A DNA stretch of 64,000 nucleotides, taken from contig JANQLY010000005.1 in assembly GCA_028280345.1 (NCBI GenBank), forward strand, positions 252,179 through 316,178, given 5' to 3'. Of this stretch, positions 9,198-17,037 are shown piece after piece (the stretch's first letter is position 1; every line of letters begins with the position of its first letter). The notes beneath the pieces are model-generated. The model ran no database searches. It saw only the letters and a list, made by a program, of their open reading frames with translations, and had not been told where the DNA came from. This DNA comes from Pseudomonadales bacterium. GTDB lineage: Bacteria > Pseudomonadota > Gammaproteobacteria > Pseudomonadales > UBA7239. Made by a program: the position numbers and the translations under genes.

Positions 9198-9838
9198 GCT
9201 GGCTCTCCTTTATTACCCGGCTGATTCTTATCTTGCTCATCAAGCATGTTAAACGCCGTCTCGGTATCAAACACAGTGCTTGCGATCATGGTTGACAGTA
9301 ACATACCGATAAAACAATACAGGCCGGTATCTACAATAATGTTACCCATGTCGATCATTTTGATATAGGCAATTAAAATGCCGATCATATAGACCTCGAG
9401 CATGCCCCATTCCTCAATCGTCTGCTGCCAGAGCAGGCATTTCTTTGTAAAAGCCGTTTTACAGCTAAAACGAATGCGCCAGCTAATAATAAACAACAGT
9501 ACCAGATCAAGTAGCGGAACCACCACACTACACATCAGCACGAGGAATGCCATCCACCAGTAACCGCTCATGAACAGTTGATATGCGCCGTTAACCATGG
9601 TGTTGGTGGAATCAAGATCGAAAATCTCGAAAGTCATAATCGGCAGGGTATTGGCGGGTATATAGAGAATCAGGCCGCTCAGCGTAGCGGCAAGAGTTTT
9701 GCCAAGCATGCTGTCGACAACGCGATAGAGCTCTGCGCCACAGCGAGGACAATTGGCGTTTTGCCGCTGCTGGATATCGGGGCGCGCGAGCACCAGATCA
9801 CAGTCGGGGCAAACGGTTACGTGTGCAGAACTCTCCAT
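9194..9838 (-). CDS. pqiA: PqiA-like membrane protein, first half
   Basis: A 214-residue inner-membrane protein matching the first repeat of PqiA: CPDC...CPRC zinc-ribbon pair near the N terminus, the family motif LILYIPANTLPIMT, and four hydrophobic segments. It is the promoter-proximal gene of the pqi operon and overlaps the second half by 4 nt. PqiA is the inner-membrane partner of PqiB in lipid transport; the two half-proteins probably assemble together, which is inference. Confidence 0.88.
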   Translation of the reverse strand: MESSAHVTVCPDCDLVLARPDIQQRQNANCPRCGAELYRVVDSMLGKTLAATLSGLILYIPANTLPIMTFEIFDLDSTNTMVNGAYQLFMSGYWWMAFLVLMCSVVVPLLDLVLLFIISWRIRFSCKTAFTKKCLLWQQTIEEWGMLEVYMIGILIAYIKMIDMGNIIVDTGLYCFIGMLLSTMIASTVFDTETAFNMLDEQDKNQPGNKGEPA

Positions 9839-9916
9839 TATCAGGCGCTGATGTCCTCAATCATGCAGACCTGAATATACGATGGCTACCGGATCACCGC
9901 AAGAGAAGTAGTGGAT

Positions 9917-12763
9917 TTACAGCATCTGCTTGAGAAAGCGTCCGGTATGGGATTTTTTCTCTGTGGCGAGGTCTTCCGGTGTGCCCGTGGCAATAATCTG
10001 GCCACCGCCGCTACCACCCTCGGGGCCGAGATCGACAATCCAGTCAGCGGTTTTAATTACATCGAGGTTGTGTTCGATAACAACAATGGTATTGCCGTTG
10101 TCACGCAAGCGATGCAACACCTGTAGCAACTGCTCGATATCATGGAAGTGCAGGCCGGTGGTGGGTTCGTCGAGAATATACAGGGTTTTGCCGGTACCGC
10201 GTTTTGACAGCTCTTTCGAGAGTTTGACGCGCTGCGCCTCGCCGCCGGAAAGCGTTGTGGCACTTTGTCCGAGGCGGATATAGGACAGGCCCACATCCAT
10301 CAGGGTTTGCAGTTTGTTGGCAATTGCCGGTACCGCCGAGAAAAACTCATGGGCCTCTTCGACGGTCATTTCCAGCACATCGTAAATGCTCTTGCCTTTG
10401 TAATGAATTTCAAGCGTTTCGCGGTTGTAGCGGCTGCCTTTACAGACATCGCAGGGCACATAGATATCAGGTAAAAAGTGCATTTCCACCTTGGTCACAC
10501 CATCACCCTGGCAGGCTTCGCAGCGTCCGCCCTTCACATTAAAACTGAAACGGCCAGGTTTATAACCGCGCGAGCGCGCCTCCTGGGTGCCCGCAAACAG
10601 CTCCCTGATCGGGGTAAACATGCCGGTATAGGTAGCGGGGTTGGAACGCGGGGTGCGGCCGATCGGGCTCTGATCAATATCGATACATTTATCGATATGC
10701 TCGAGGCCTGCAATATTTTCATAGGCGGCGGGAGTCAATGTGGTGGCGCCATTAAGTTCCGTGGCGGCAAGCGGGTAGAGTGTGTTGTTAATCAGTGTGG
10801 ATTTACCTGAACCGGAAACACCGGTAATACAGGTCAATAAACCGACGGGAACATCCAGCGTGACATTTTGTAAATTGTTGCCGCTTGCACCACTCAAGGT
10901 CAGCATCTTGCCCGGATTTAACAAGGTGCGTTGTTTGGGAATTTCAATCTTGCGCTTGCCGGACAGGTATTGCCCGGTAATCGACCCCTTGCTCTTTTTA
11001 ATATCGGTGATCTTGCCGCTGGCAACCACTTCGCCGCCGTGTACCCCGGCACCGGGCCCGATATCAATCACAAAGTCGGCGCTGCGAATTGCATCCTCAT
11101 CGTGCTCCACCACGATCACCGTATTGCCGAGGTCACGCAGGCGAGTCAGTGTATTTAACAGTCGTTCGTTATCGCGCTGGTGCAAACCGATGGAGGGCTC
11201 GTCGAGAATATACATCACACCGACCAGACCGGAACCGATCTGGCTTGCGAGACGGATGCGCTGTGCTTCACCGCCGGAGAGGGTTTCGGCGCTGCGATTC
11301 AGGGTTAAATAGTTAAGCCCTACATCGACGAGAAAACGGAAACGATCCTGTAATTCCTTGAGAATCTTTTCAGCAATTTTTGCCTGGCGCCCCTTGAGTT
11401 TCAGTTTATTGAAATAATCAAACGCATCGCCTACGGGCAGCTCGGTAATCTGCGGCAGGGTATTACCATCAATAAACACATGGCGTGCTTCTCTGCGCAG
11501 TCGGGTACCGTGACAATCCGGGCACGGTTGTGAACTCAGGTATTTGGCAAGATCCTCGCGCACCATTTGCGATTCTGTATCTTTATAGCGGCGCTCAAAG
11601 TTTGGAATCACGCCTTCAAACGGATGGGTGCGTTGATAAATATCGCCGCGGTCATTGATATAGGAAAACTCAATATCTTCCTTGCCACTGCCGTAAAGAA
11701 TAATATCCTTGTGTTTTTTCTTCAGGGATTGCCAGGGTGAGTCGATATCAAAGCCGCAGTGGGTCGCAAGGGATTTAAGCATATGGAAATAGTACACATT
11801 GCGACGATCCCAACCGCGAATTGCACCTTCGCTAATACTGGAATCCGGGTACTGAATAATACGGCTCTCATCAAAAAACTGTTTCACACCGAGGCCATCA
11901 CAACTCGGGCAGGCACCGGCGGGGTTGTTAAAGGAAAATAGCCGCGGTTCCAGTTCGCTAATACTGTAGTTACAGATCGGGCACGCAAAGCGCGCCGAGA
12001 ACAATACTTCTTTATCCTTGCCTTTCTTATCTGCGCTATTCCCGTCGTTGTCCATCGGCGCAATGATCGCAATACCGTCGCTTAACTGAATCGCGGTTTC
12101 AAACGATTCCGCTAAACGCAACTTCAGATCATCGCGCACCTTGAAACGATCCACGACAACTTCAATGGTATGTTTTTTCTTTTTATCCAGTGTGGGTGCC
12201 TCGTCAAGATCCACCACAATGCCGTCGATACGCGCGCGAATAAAACCCTGGCTGATTAACTTATCGATTAAATGCAGGTGTTCACCCTTGCGATCTTTGA
12301 CGACCGGGGCGAGCAACATCAGTTTGCTGTCAGCGGGCATTGCAAGTACCTGATCCACCATCTGGCTAATGGTCTGTGCCTGCAGCGGCTCGTCGTGATC
12401 CGGACAGCGCGGTTCGCCAACACGCGCGTAAAGCAGACGCAGATAATCGTAGATTTCGGTAATCGTGCCAACAGTGGAACGCGGGTTATGCGAAGTGGAT
12501 TTTTGTTCGATGGAAATCGCCGGTGACAGGCCGTCGATATGATCCACATCGGGCTTTTCCATCATGGAAAGAAACTGCCGCGCATAGGTGGACAGCGATT
12601 CCACATAACGACGCTGGCCTTCGGCATAGAGCGTATCAAACGCAAGTGATGATTTGCCGGAGCCGGACAGGCCCGTAATCACAATAAGCTTGTCACGGGG
12701 AATATCGAGACTGATATCTTTGAGGTTGTGGGTGCGGGCGCCGCGAACCTGGATTTCTTGCAT
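9917..12763 (-). CDS. uvrA: Excinuclease ABC subunit A
   Basis: A 948-residue damage sensor of nucleotide excision repair. Two ABC ATPase modules are visible: Walker [10 protein letters not shown] (about residue 31) and GVSGSGKST (about 640), each with an LSGGEAQR signature. Both zinc modules are intact (CPIC...CPSC, and CEAC...CDVC). Length is normal. ssb lies nearby with an MFS gene between, a modified form of the common divergent uvrA/ssb pair. No LexA operator of the CTGT-N8-ACAG kind was seen upstream. Confidence 0.98.
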   Translation of the reverse strand: MQEIQVRGARTHNLKDISLDIPRDKLIVITGLSGSGKSSLAFDTLYAEGQRRYVESLSTYARQFLSMMEKPDVDHIDGLSPAISIEQKSTSHNPRSTVGTITEIYDYLRLLYARVGEPRCPDHDEPLQAQTISQMVDQVLAMPADSKLMLLAPVVKDRKGEHLHLIDKLISQGFIRARIDGIVVDLDEAPTLDKKKKHTIEVVVDRFKVRDDLKLRLAESFETAIQLSDGIAIIAPMDNDGNSADKKGKDKEVLFSARFACPICNYSISELEPRLFSFNNPAGACPSCDGLGVKQFFDESRIIQYPDSSISEGAIRGWDRRNVYYFHMLKSLATHCGFDIDSPWQSLKKKHKDIILYGSGKEDIEFSYINDRGDIYQRTHPFEGVIPNFERRYKDTESQMVREDLAKYLSSQPCPDCHGTRLRREARHVFIDGNTLPQITELPVGDAFDYFNKLKLKGRQAKIAEKILKELQDRFRFLVDVGLNYLTLNRSAETLSGGEAQRIRLASQIGSGLVGVMYILDEPSIGLHQRDNERLLNTLTRLRDLGNTVIVVEHDEDAIRSADFVIDIGPGAGVHGGEVVASGKITDIKKSKGSITGQYLSGKRKIEIPKQRTLLNPGKMLTLSGASGNNLQNVTLDVPVGLLTCITGVSGSGKSTLINNTLYPLAATELNGATTLTPAAYENIAGLEHIDKCIDIDQSPIGRTPRSNPATYTGMFTPIRELFAGTQEARSRGYKPGRFSFNVKGGRCEACQGDGVTKVEMHFLPDIYVPCDVCKGSRYNRETLEIHYKGKSIYDVLEMTVEEAHEFFSAVPAIANKLQTLMDVGLSYIRLGQSATTLSGGEAQRVKLSKELSKRGTGKTLYILDEPTTGLHFHDIEQLLQVLHRLRDNGNTIVVIEHNLDVIKTADWIVDLGPEGGSGGGQIIATGTPEDLATEKKSHTGRFLKQML

Positions 12764-13091
12764 ACTGCGTTTCTCTCTACTGCTTCATGAATGCACTACT
12801 AGCGATGATTTGAATTTCCTGGTTTCAGTGCCTGGTCCTGGAGGCATTGGCACATAAATAGTGCCTGGTCCTGGAGGCACTGGCACATAAATAGTGCCTG
12901 GTCCTGGAGGCACTGGCACAAGGAAAATCGAAACCGGACATTATACCAGCCTTGCCTGACAAAAGCGGGTCTACAATATTTGAATGAAACCTTTCTACCA
13001 GCAGGGATACAGACGGTTTTTATGCCTATTCATCTGTTTTTGTAGAGAGGGAAGCTGGTAGAATGCGCCCTCATTTTTGGTATGGCTTTGA
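12764..13091. other. 328-base gap between uvrA and the MFS gene
   Basis: No gene was found. The gap holds the divergent promoters for uvrA (leftward) and the MFS transporter (rightward), and the 33-nt tandem repeat at 12827-12920. A candidate extended -10 for the MFS gene, TGGTAGAAT, ends at 13064, 28 bases before its GTG start; no good -35 was seen. Confidence 0.6.
12827..12920. repeat. 33-nt tandem repeat, three copies (last partial)
   Basis: Copies at 12827-12859, 12860-12892 and 12893-12920, nearly identical (one C/T change). Each contains a small palindrome, GTGCCT-GGTCCTGG-AGGCAC, followed by a second GGCAC that can also pair with the leading GTGCC. The copies are joined by an AT-rich ATAAATA spacer. 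There are no unique spacers, so it is not a CRISPR. It resembles a REP-type palindromic repeat rather than an operator. Confidence 0.85.
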
Positions 13092-14468
13092 GTGTCCAGC
13101 TTGTCCGCAGCACCCGATACAGATGATCTTTTCCCGCGTGAAACCCAGGCAGTGGTATCGCTTGCGTCGCTCTACGTGCTGCGCATGCTCGGGCTGTTCA
13201 TGGTGTTGCCCGTACTCGCCCTCTATGCCGAGAGCTTTACCGCGAGCACGCCGCTGCTAATCGGCCTGGCGTTGGGTGCCTACGGCTTTAGTCAGGCGAT
13301 TCTGCAAATCCCGTTTGGTCTGCTCTCGGATCGTATCGGGCGCAAGCCCGTGATCGTCGGTGGCCTGTTACTGTTTGCCGCAGGCAGTCTGGTGGCGGCC
13401 AATGCGGAAAGCATTTACGGCGTGATAGTCGGGCGTCTGATGCAGGGTAGTGGCGCGATTGCGAGCACCCTTATGGCGCTGGTTTCCGACCTTACCTCGG
13501 AGCGCAACCGCAGCAAAGCGATGGCTGCTATCGGCGCGAGTATTGGGGTTTCGTTTGCGATCTCCCTCGTACTCGGCCCGATGCTCAGCAGCTATGGCGG
13601 TGTGGCAGGCATCTTCTGGGCCACCGCGATTCTCGCAGCGCTCGGGCTCGGTATTGTATTTTTTGCCGTGCCCGCGGCACCGCAGGTGCTCTATACCAGT
13701 CGCGAGGTGCGCGCAGTGCCCGAGCTGCTCGGTGCTGCGTTTCGCGACAAAACCCTGCTGCGACTAAATAGCGGCATCTTTATCCTGCATTTCGTGCTGA
13801 TGGCCAACTTCCTCGTTGTGCCGCTGTTGCTGCGCGATGTAGTGGGCCTGGCACCGGCGGATCACTGGCAGGCCTATCTACCGCTGATGTTCTTCTCGTT
13901 TGTGGCGATGCTGCCACTGATGGTGATGGCGGAGAAAAAACACAAGGTTAAACAGGTGTTTCTGATCGCGGTGGCGCTAATGGGACTGAGCCTGTGGCTG
14001 CTCGCCGGCTTATTCGATGAGAGCCTGCACCTGCTCGGCCTGCTGTTTGTCTTCTTTGTCGCGTTTAATCTGCTTGAGGCAATGCTGCCCTCCCTCGTGA
14101 GCAAATCTGCGGCGGCGGGCTTCCGCGGCACCGCGATGGGAGTGTATTCCTCGAGCCAGTTTTTCGGTGCGTTTGCCGGTGGTGTGGCCGGAGGCTTTCT
14201 TGTTCAGTACGGCGGCGTGGAAATGCTGCTGCTCACCAGTGCCGCGCTCGTCGGGCTGTGGTTTGTGATTGCACTGACCATGGAGCAGCCGCGTCACCTG
14301 AAAAATATCGCGGTATCCCTGCACGTGATTAATGGCAAAACCTCAGAGGAACTGCTCGCGATTGCCGGGGTGGAAGAAGTACTTGTGATTGCGGAGCATA
14401 AGCGCGCCTACCTCAAGGTCGACGAGGGCGCCCTCGATAACGCCGCACTGCAAAAACTTGCTTGCTGA
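13092..14468 (+). CDS. yajR: MFS transporter with C-terminal ferredoxin-like domain (YajR type)
   Basis: A 458-residue major facilitator of the drug:proton antiporter kind with 12 hydrophobic segments and the conserved cytoplasmic loop GLLSDRIGRKPVI. The last 65 residues (from about 395) form a soluble domain (NIAVSLHVINGKTSEELLAIAGVEEVLVIAEHKRAYLKV..., given here in pieces by position) resembling the YAM domain of E. coli YajR. The start is GTG at 13092; no ATG is in frame. The substrate is unknown. It sits between uvrA and ssb with GC-richer codon use than the genes after ssb. Confidence 0.85.
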   Translation: MSSLSAAPDTDDLFPRETQAVVSLASLYVLRMLGLFMVLPVLALYAESFTASTPLLIGLALGAYGFSQAILQIPFGLLSDRIGRKPVIVGGLLLFAAGSLVAANAESIYGVIVGRLMQGSGAIASTLMALVSDLTSERNRSKAMAAIGASIGVSFAISLVLGPMLSSYGGVAGIFWATAILAALGLGIVFFAVPAAPQVLYTSREVRAVPELLGAAFRDKTLLRLNSGIFILHFVLMANFLVVPLLLRDVVGLAPADHWQAYLPLMFFSFVAMLPLMVMAEKKHKVKQVFLIAVALMGLSLWLLAGLFDESLHLLGLLFVFFVAFNLLEAMLPSLVSKSAAAGFRGTAMGVYSSSQFFGAFAGGVAGGFLVQYGGVEMLLLTSAALVGLWFVIALTMEQPRHLKNIAVSLHVINGKTSEELLAIAGVEEVLVIAEHKRAYLKVDEGALDNAALQKLAC

Positions 14469-14570
14469 TTCCGCGCTTCTTTTGTAAAGTACCCTATCGA
14501 AAGATAAGTTCCTTCTTGAAAACGAATACGTTTATTAACTGTTAATAGCCAAATTCAGAGGAGAAAGCTC

Positions 14571-15089
14571 ATGGCCAGAGGCATCAATAAAGTCATCCTT
14601 ATCGGTAACTGCGGACAAGACCCGGACGTTCGTTCCACGCAGACCGGCAGCACCATCACCAATATCAGCGTTGCCACATCCGAATCCTGGAAAGACCGTA
14701 ACACCGGTCAGCAACAGGAACGTACAGAATGGCACCGCGTCGTTTTCTTTAATCGACTCGCCGAAATCGCCGGCGAGTACCTGCGCAAGGGCTCCAAGGT
14801 CTATATCGAAGGTTCACTACGCACGCGCAAATGGCAGGATCAAAATACCGGCCAGGATCGCTACACCACCGAGATTGTTGCCAACGAAATGCAAATGCTC
14901 GACAGCCGCGGCCAGGGCGACTACGCCGGCGGTGGCATGGGTGGCGGTATGAACCAGCAGGCACCACAAGGCGGTGGCCAACAGCAAGGTGGTTTTGGCG
15001 GTGGGCAGCAAGCACCGACCCCTGCGCCGCAGGCAGCGCCAGCACCGGCGGGTGGTTTTGAGTCGTTTGATGATGATATTCCGTTTTAA
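14571..15089 (+). CDS. ssb: Single-stranded DNA-binding protein
   Basis: A 172-residue SSB: N-terminal OB fold (residues 1-110, [18 protein letters not shown]), a Gly/Gln-rich linker (about 118-155) and the acidic C-terminal tip FDDDIPF that recruits partner repair proteins. A strong GAGGAGA ribosome site precedes the ATG. It is followed by an intrinsic terminator and then by the AT-rich accessory block, so ssb marks the conserved edge of that block. Confidence 0.98.
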   Translation: MARGINKVILIGNCGQDPDVRSTQTGSTITNISVATSESWKDRNTGQQQERTEWHRVVFFNRLAEIAGEYLRKGSKVYIEGSLRTRKWQDQNTGQDRYTTEIVANEMQMLDSRGQGDYAGGGMGGGMNQQAPQGGGQQQGGFGGGQQAPTPAPQAAPAPAGGFESFDDDIPF

Positions 15090-15114
15090 TAGTTAGCGCT
15101 AAATACCCTGATTT

Positions 15115-15142
15115 AAAAAGCCCCTTTATAGTGGCTTTTTTG
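15115..15142 (+). terminator. Intrinsic terminator of ssb
   Basis: Stem AAAAAGCC / GGCTTTTT around a 10-base loop, ending in six T. It starts 26 bases after the ssb stop. Confidence 0.8.
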
Positions 15143-15236
15143 TTGTATTTTATCTCTGCATAATGAAGTCTATTTTCAGATATATCGGGTTACATTTTTT
15201 AGCAAGTAGATTGGCTCCTTTTCAGAGAATTTTTTC

Positions 15237-15884
15237 TTATTGGAGAGCCCTTCTATACATATGATTTATAAGGTTAGCATTTTGCTTTAGTGTCGTCGTA
15301 CTATTTGGGTGTAAAGTTGTGCTTCCATGAGCCAAATTGTTTCGAATCTCACATATTAAATCTATATATCCTATGATTGCTTCGGAATTAGAAATGCCTT
15401 CATATAGATCATTCTGGCTTATGTATGTATATGGGTCGGTAATAATTTTTCCATGCTGCTTAATTTCCTTATCAGCTTGCTTCTGTCTTTTTCTTCGAAT
15501 TCCTATAATTGTACGGTTTTCTAAGTCGCTATGAAAAAGGCTATTATCTATCCATCCATTTTTAAAGGCACCTAATAAGAGTGCCCGGAGATTCAAGGGT
15601 TGTTTCTTTTCAGGATCACGAATTGTATATAGCTCTTTGATAGCAAGCTCTAATGATGAGAATGCTACCATTTCAGAAACTTGGTGAAATCGATATGTAT
15701 AGAAAGCGTAAAGGCGAACATTTTTGGATGTTTCAAATAATTGTTGTACATCTAAAGGTATATTGCGATCCAAATTAATTGCTGAAAGAATGGAATGAAG
15801 GTCTTCTAGGGTCTCAGCTAAGCAATCTCTATCCTGAGTCCATATTTGATCTAGTGGCTTTAAGGGGTCTTGGATATCTTCCAT
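15237..15884 (-). CDS. HEPN-domain-like protein, possible RNase, divergent from the IetAS-like pair
   Basis: A 215-residue, mostly helical cytosolic protein. Near its C terminus it carries RNNLAHG (Arg181 to His186), which matches the R-x(4)-H active motif of HEPN ribonucleases; an internal helix VSEMVAFSSLELAIKELY (about 69-86) also fits the HEPN fold. No full family name is recognised. HEPN proteins are common toxins or effectors in defence and toxin-antitoxin loci. It is AT-rich with AGA/ATA-type codons like the two genes facing it, from which it is separated by a 144-base divergent promoter region. Whether it works with them is inference; it might also be a stand-alone toxin. No antitoxin-like gene is adjacent. 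Confidence 0.65.
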   Translation of the reverse strand: MEDIQDPLKPLDQIWTQDRDCLAETLEDLHSILSAINLDRNIPLDVQQLFETSKNVRLYAFYTYRFHQVSEMVAFSSLELAIKELYTIRDPEKKQPLNLRALLLGAFKNGWIDNSLFHSDLENRTIIGIRRKRQKQADKEIKQHGKIITDPYTYISQNDLYEGISNSEAIIGYIDLICEIRNNLAHGSTTLHPNSTTTLKQNANLINHMYRRALQ

Positions 15885-15957
15885 AAGTTAGAAATTAACT
15901 CTATATAAATCAATAAGTTACATTTTTTGATTCATTGAAATGTTGAATGAGATGAGA

Positions 15958-15986
15958 TTGAAAATAAGGTACCATAGATATTTAAT
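15958..15986 (+). promoter_or_regulatory. Predicted promoter of the ATPase/protease operon
   Basis: TTGAAA (15958-15963), a 17-base spacer, then TTTAAT (15981-15986), about 42 bases before the ATPase start. A sigma-70-like pair with correct spacing in the divergent gap; AT-richness makes chance matches more likely. Confidence 0.5.
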
Positions 15987-16028
15987 AATTTTTGAACTAA
16001 TTTTAGAAGGATTGAGTGAGCAACTTAA

Positions 16029-17021
16029 ATGGCAACTGCTGATCAAATTAAAGCCTTGGTTAAAAGTTTTGTAGATAAAGATGAAAATCGATTCTTTACT
16101 ACAGCGTTACAAGTTGCGGATAAAGAAGAGCGTTTAGGACATAACAAGGTTGCAAGTGATATTAGAAAATTGGTTCAAACAAGAGATATTGCACATTTAA
16201 GCACTAAGCGAAATACTAAATTTCAGAGTCTTAAAAAGTCTGCGCACATATCCTTAGCAGAGTCTGATATTGAAGAACTTCTTCACTTAACGCCAACAAG
16301 CGCTAGATTTTCAGATTTAGTCTTGGATGAAGAGTGCCGGGGGCATATTGAGAGAGCACTAGTTGAATATAGGCAAAAAGATCAGCTGGCAAAATTTGGG
16401 TTGCTTCCGAAGAGAAAATTATTGCTAACGGGTCCTCCTGGTACAGGTAAGACAATGACTGCTAAGGCGCTTGCTACGGAATTACATCTGCCTCTGTATA
16501 CACTCCAGTTTGATGGCTTAATAAGTAGATATTTGGGAGAAACAGCAGCTAAATTAAGAATGGTTTTCGACCATATTAACTCGTCTAAAGCTGTATATTT
16601 ATTTGATGAGTTTGATGCAATTGGCGCAAAAAGGAATGGTTCAAATGATGTTGGTGAGATACGCCGAGTTTTAAATTCGTTTCTCCAGTTTTTTGAAGAG
16701 GATTCATCGGAAAGTTTGATTATATGCGCAACAAATCATCCTGAATTATTGGATCCCGCGTTATTTAGAAGGTTTGATGATACAGTTGAATTTTCTTATC
16801 CAGGAGTTGAGGAGGCTGAAGCGTTTATAAAAACACGCTTGTTTTTGTTTGAATCGGAGGGCATTAATTTTAAGAAAGTATCCGAGTCAGTTAAAAATCT
16901 TAGCTATGCTGAGCTTGGGCAGGCATGCGATGATTGTGCAAGAGACTCTGTTCTAAATTACGATGGAAAATTGACACAAACTAGGCTAATTAATTCAATT
17001 AGGCATAGATCAAAAATGTAA
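16029..17021 (+). CDS. ietA: AAA+ ATPase, IetA-like component of a defence system
   Basis: A 330-residue AAA+ ATPase. Walker A is GPPGTGKT (135-142), Walker B YLFDEFDAIG (Asp193, Glu194), followed by sensor ICATNHPELLDPALFRRFD with the paired Arg finger; this resembles the FtsH/CDC48-type AAA core. The N-terminal 100 residues are a helical region without a recognised domain. It is followed after 16 nt by a subtilisin-like protease gene. This ATPase-plus-subtilase pair is the gene organisation of IetAS, described as an anti-phage system by Gao and colleagues in 2020. The AT-rich composition contrasts with the flanks, a sign of horizontal transfer. Confidence 0.8.
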   Translation: MATADQIKALVKSFVDKDENRFFTTALQVADKEERLGHNKVASDIRKLVQTRDIAHLSTKRNTKFQSLKKSAHISLAESDIEELLHLTPTSARFSDLVLDEECRGHIERALVEYRQKDQLAKFGLLPKRKLLLTGPPGTGKTMTAKALATELHLPLYTLQFDGLISRYLGETAAKLRMVFDHINSSKAVYLFDEFDAIGAKRNGSNDVGEIRRVLNSFLQFFEEDSSESLIICATNHPELLDPALFRRFDDTVEFSYPGVEEAEAFIKTRLFLFESEGINFKKVSESVKNLSYAELGQACDDCARDSVLNYDGKLTQTRLINSIRHRSKM

Positions 17022-17037
17022 TGGAAAGGCACTTTAA

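Noticed and set aside
10782..11312. Long open frame on the plus strand opposite uvrA (176 residues)
   Set aside because: Antisense to the conserved UvrA reading frame, of biased composition, no ribosome site and no recognisable motif; a shadow of the coding strand.
12827..12920. CRISPR array
   Set aside because: The 33-nt copies follow each other directly without unique spacers and no cas gene is present.
12764..13091. LexA (SOS) operator before uvrA
   Set aside because: No CTGT-N8-ACAG-type site was found in the gap upstream of uvrA, nor before ssb.
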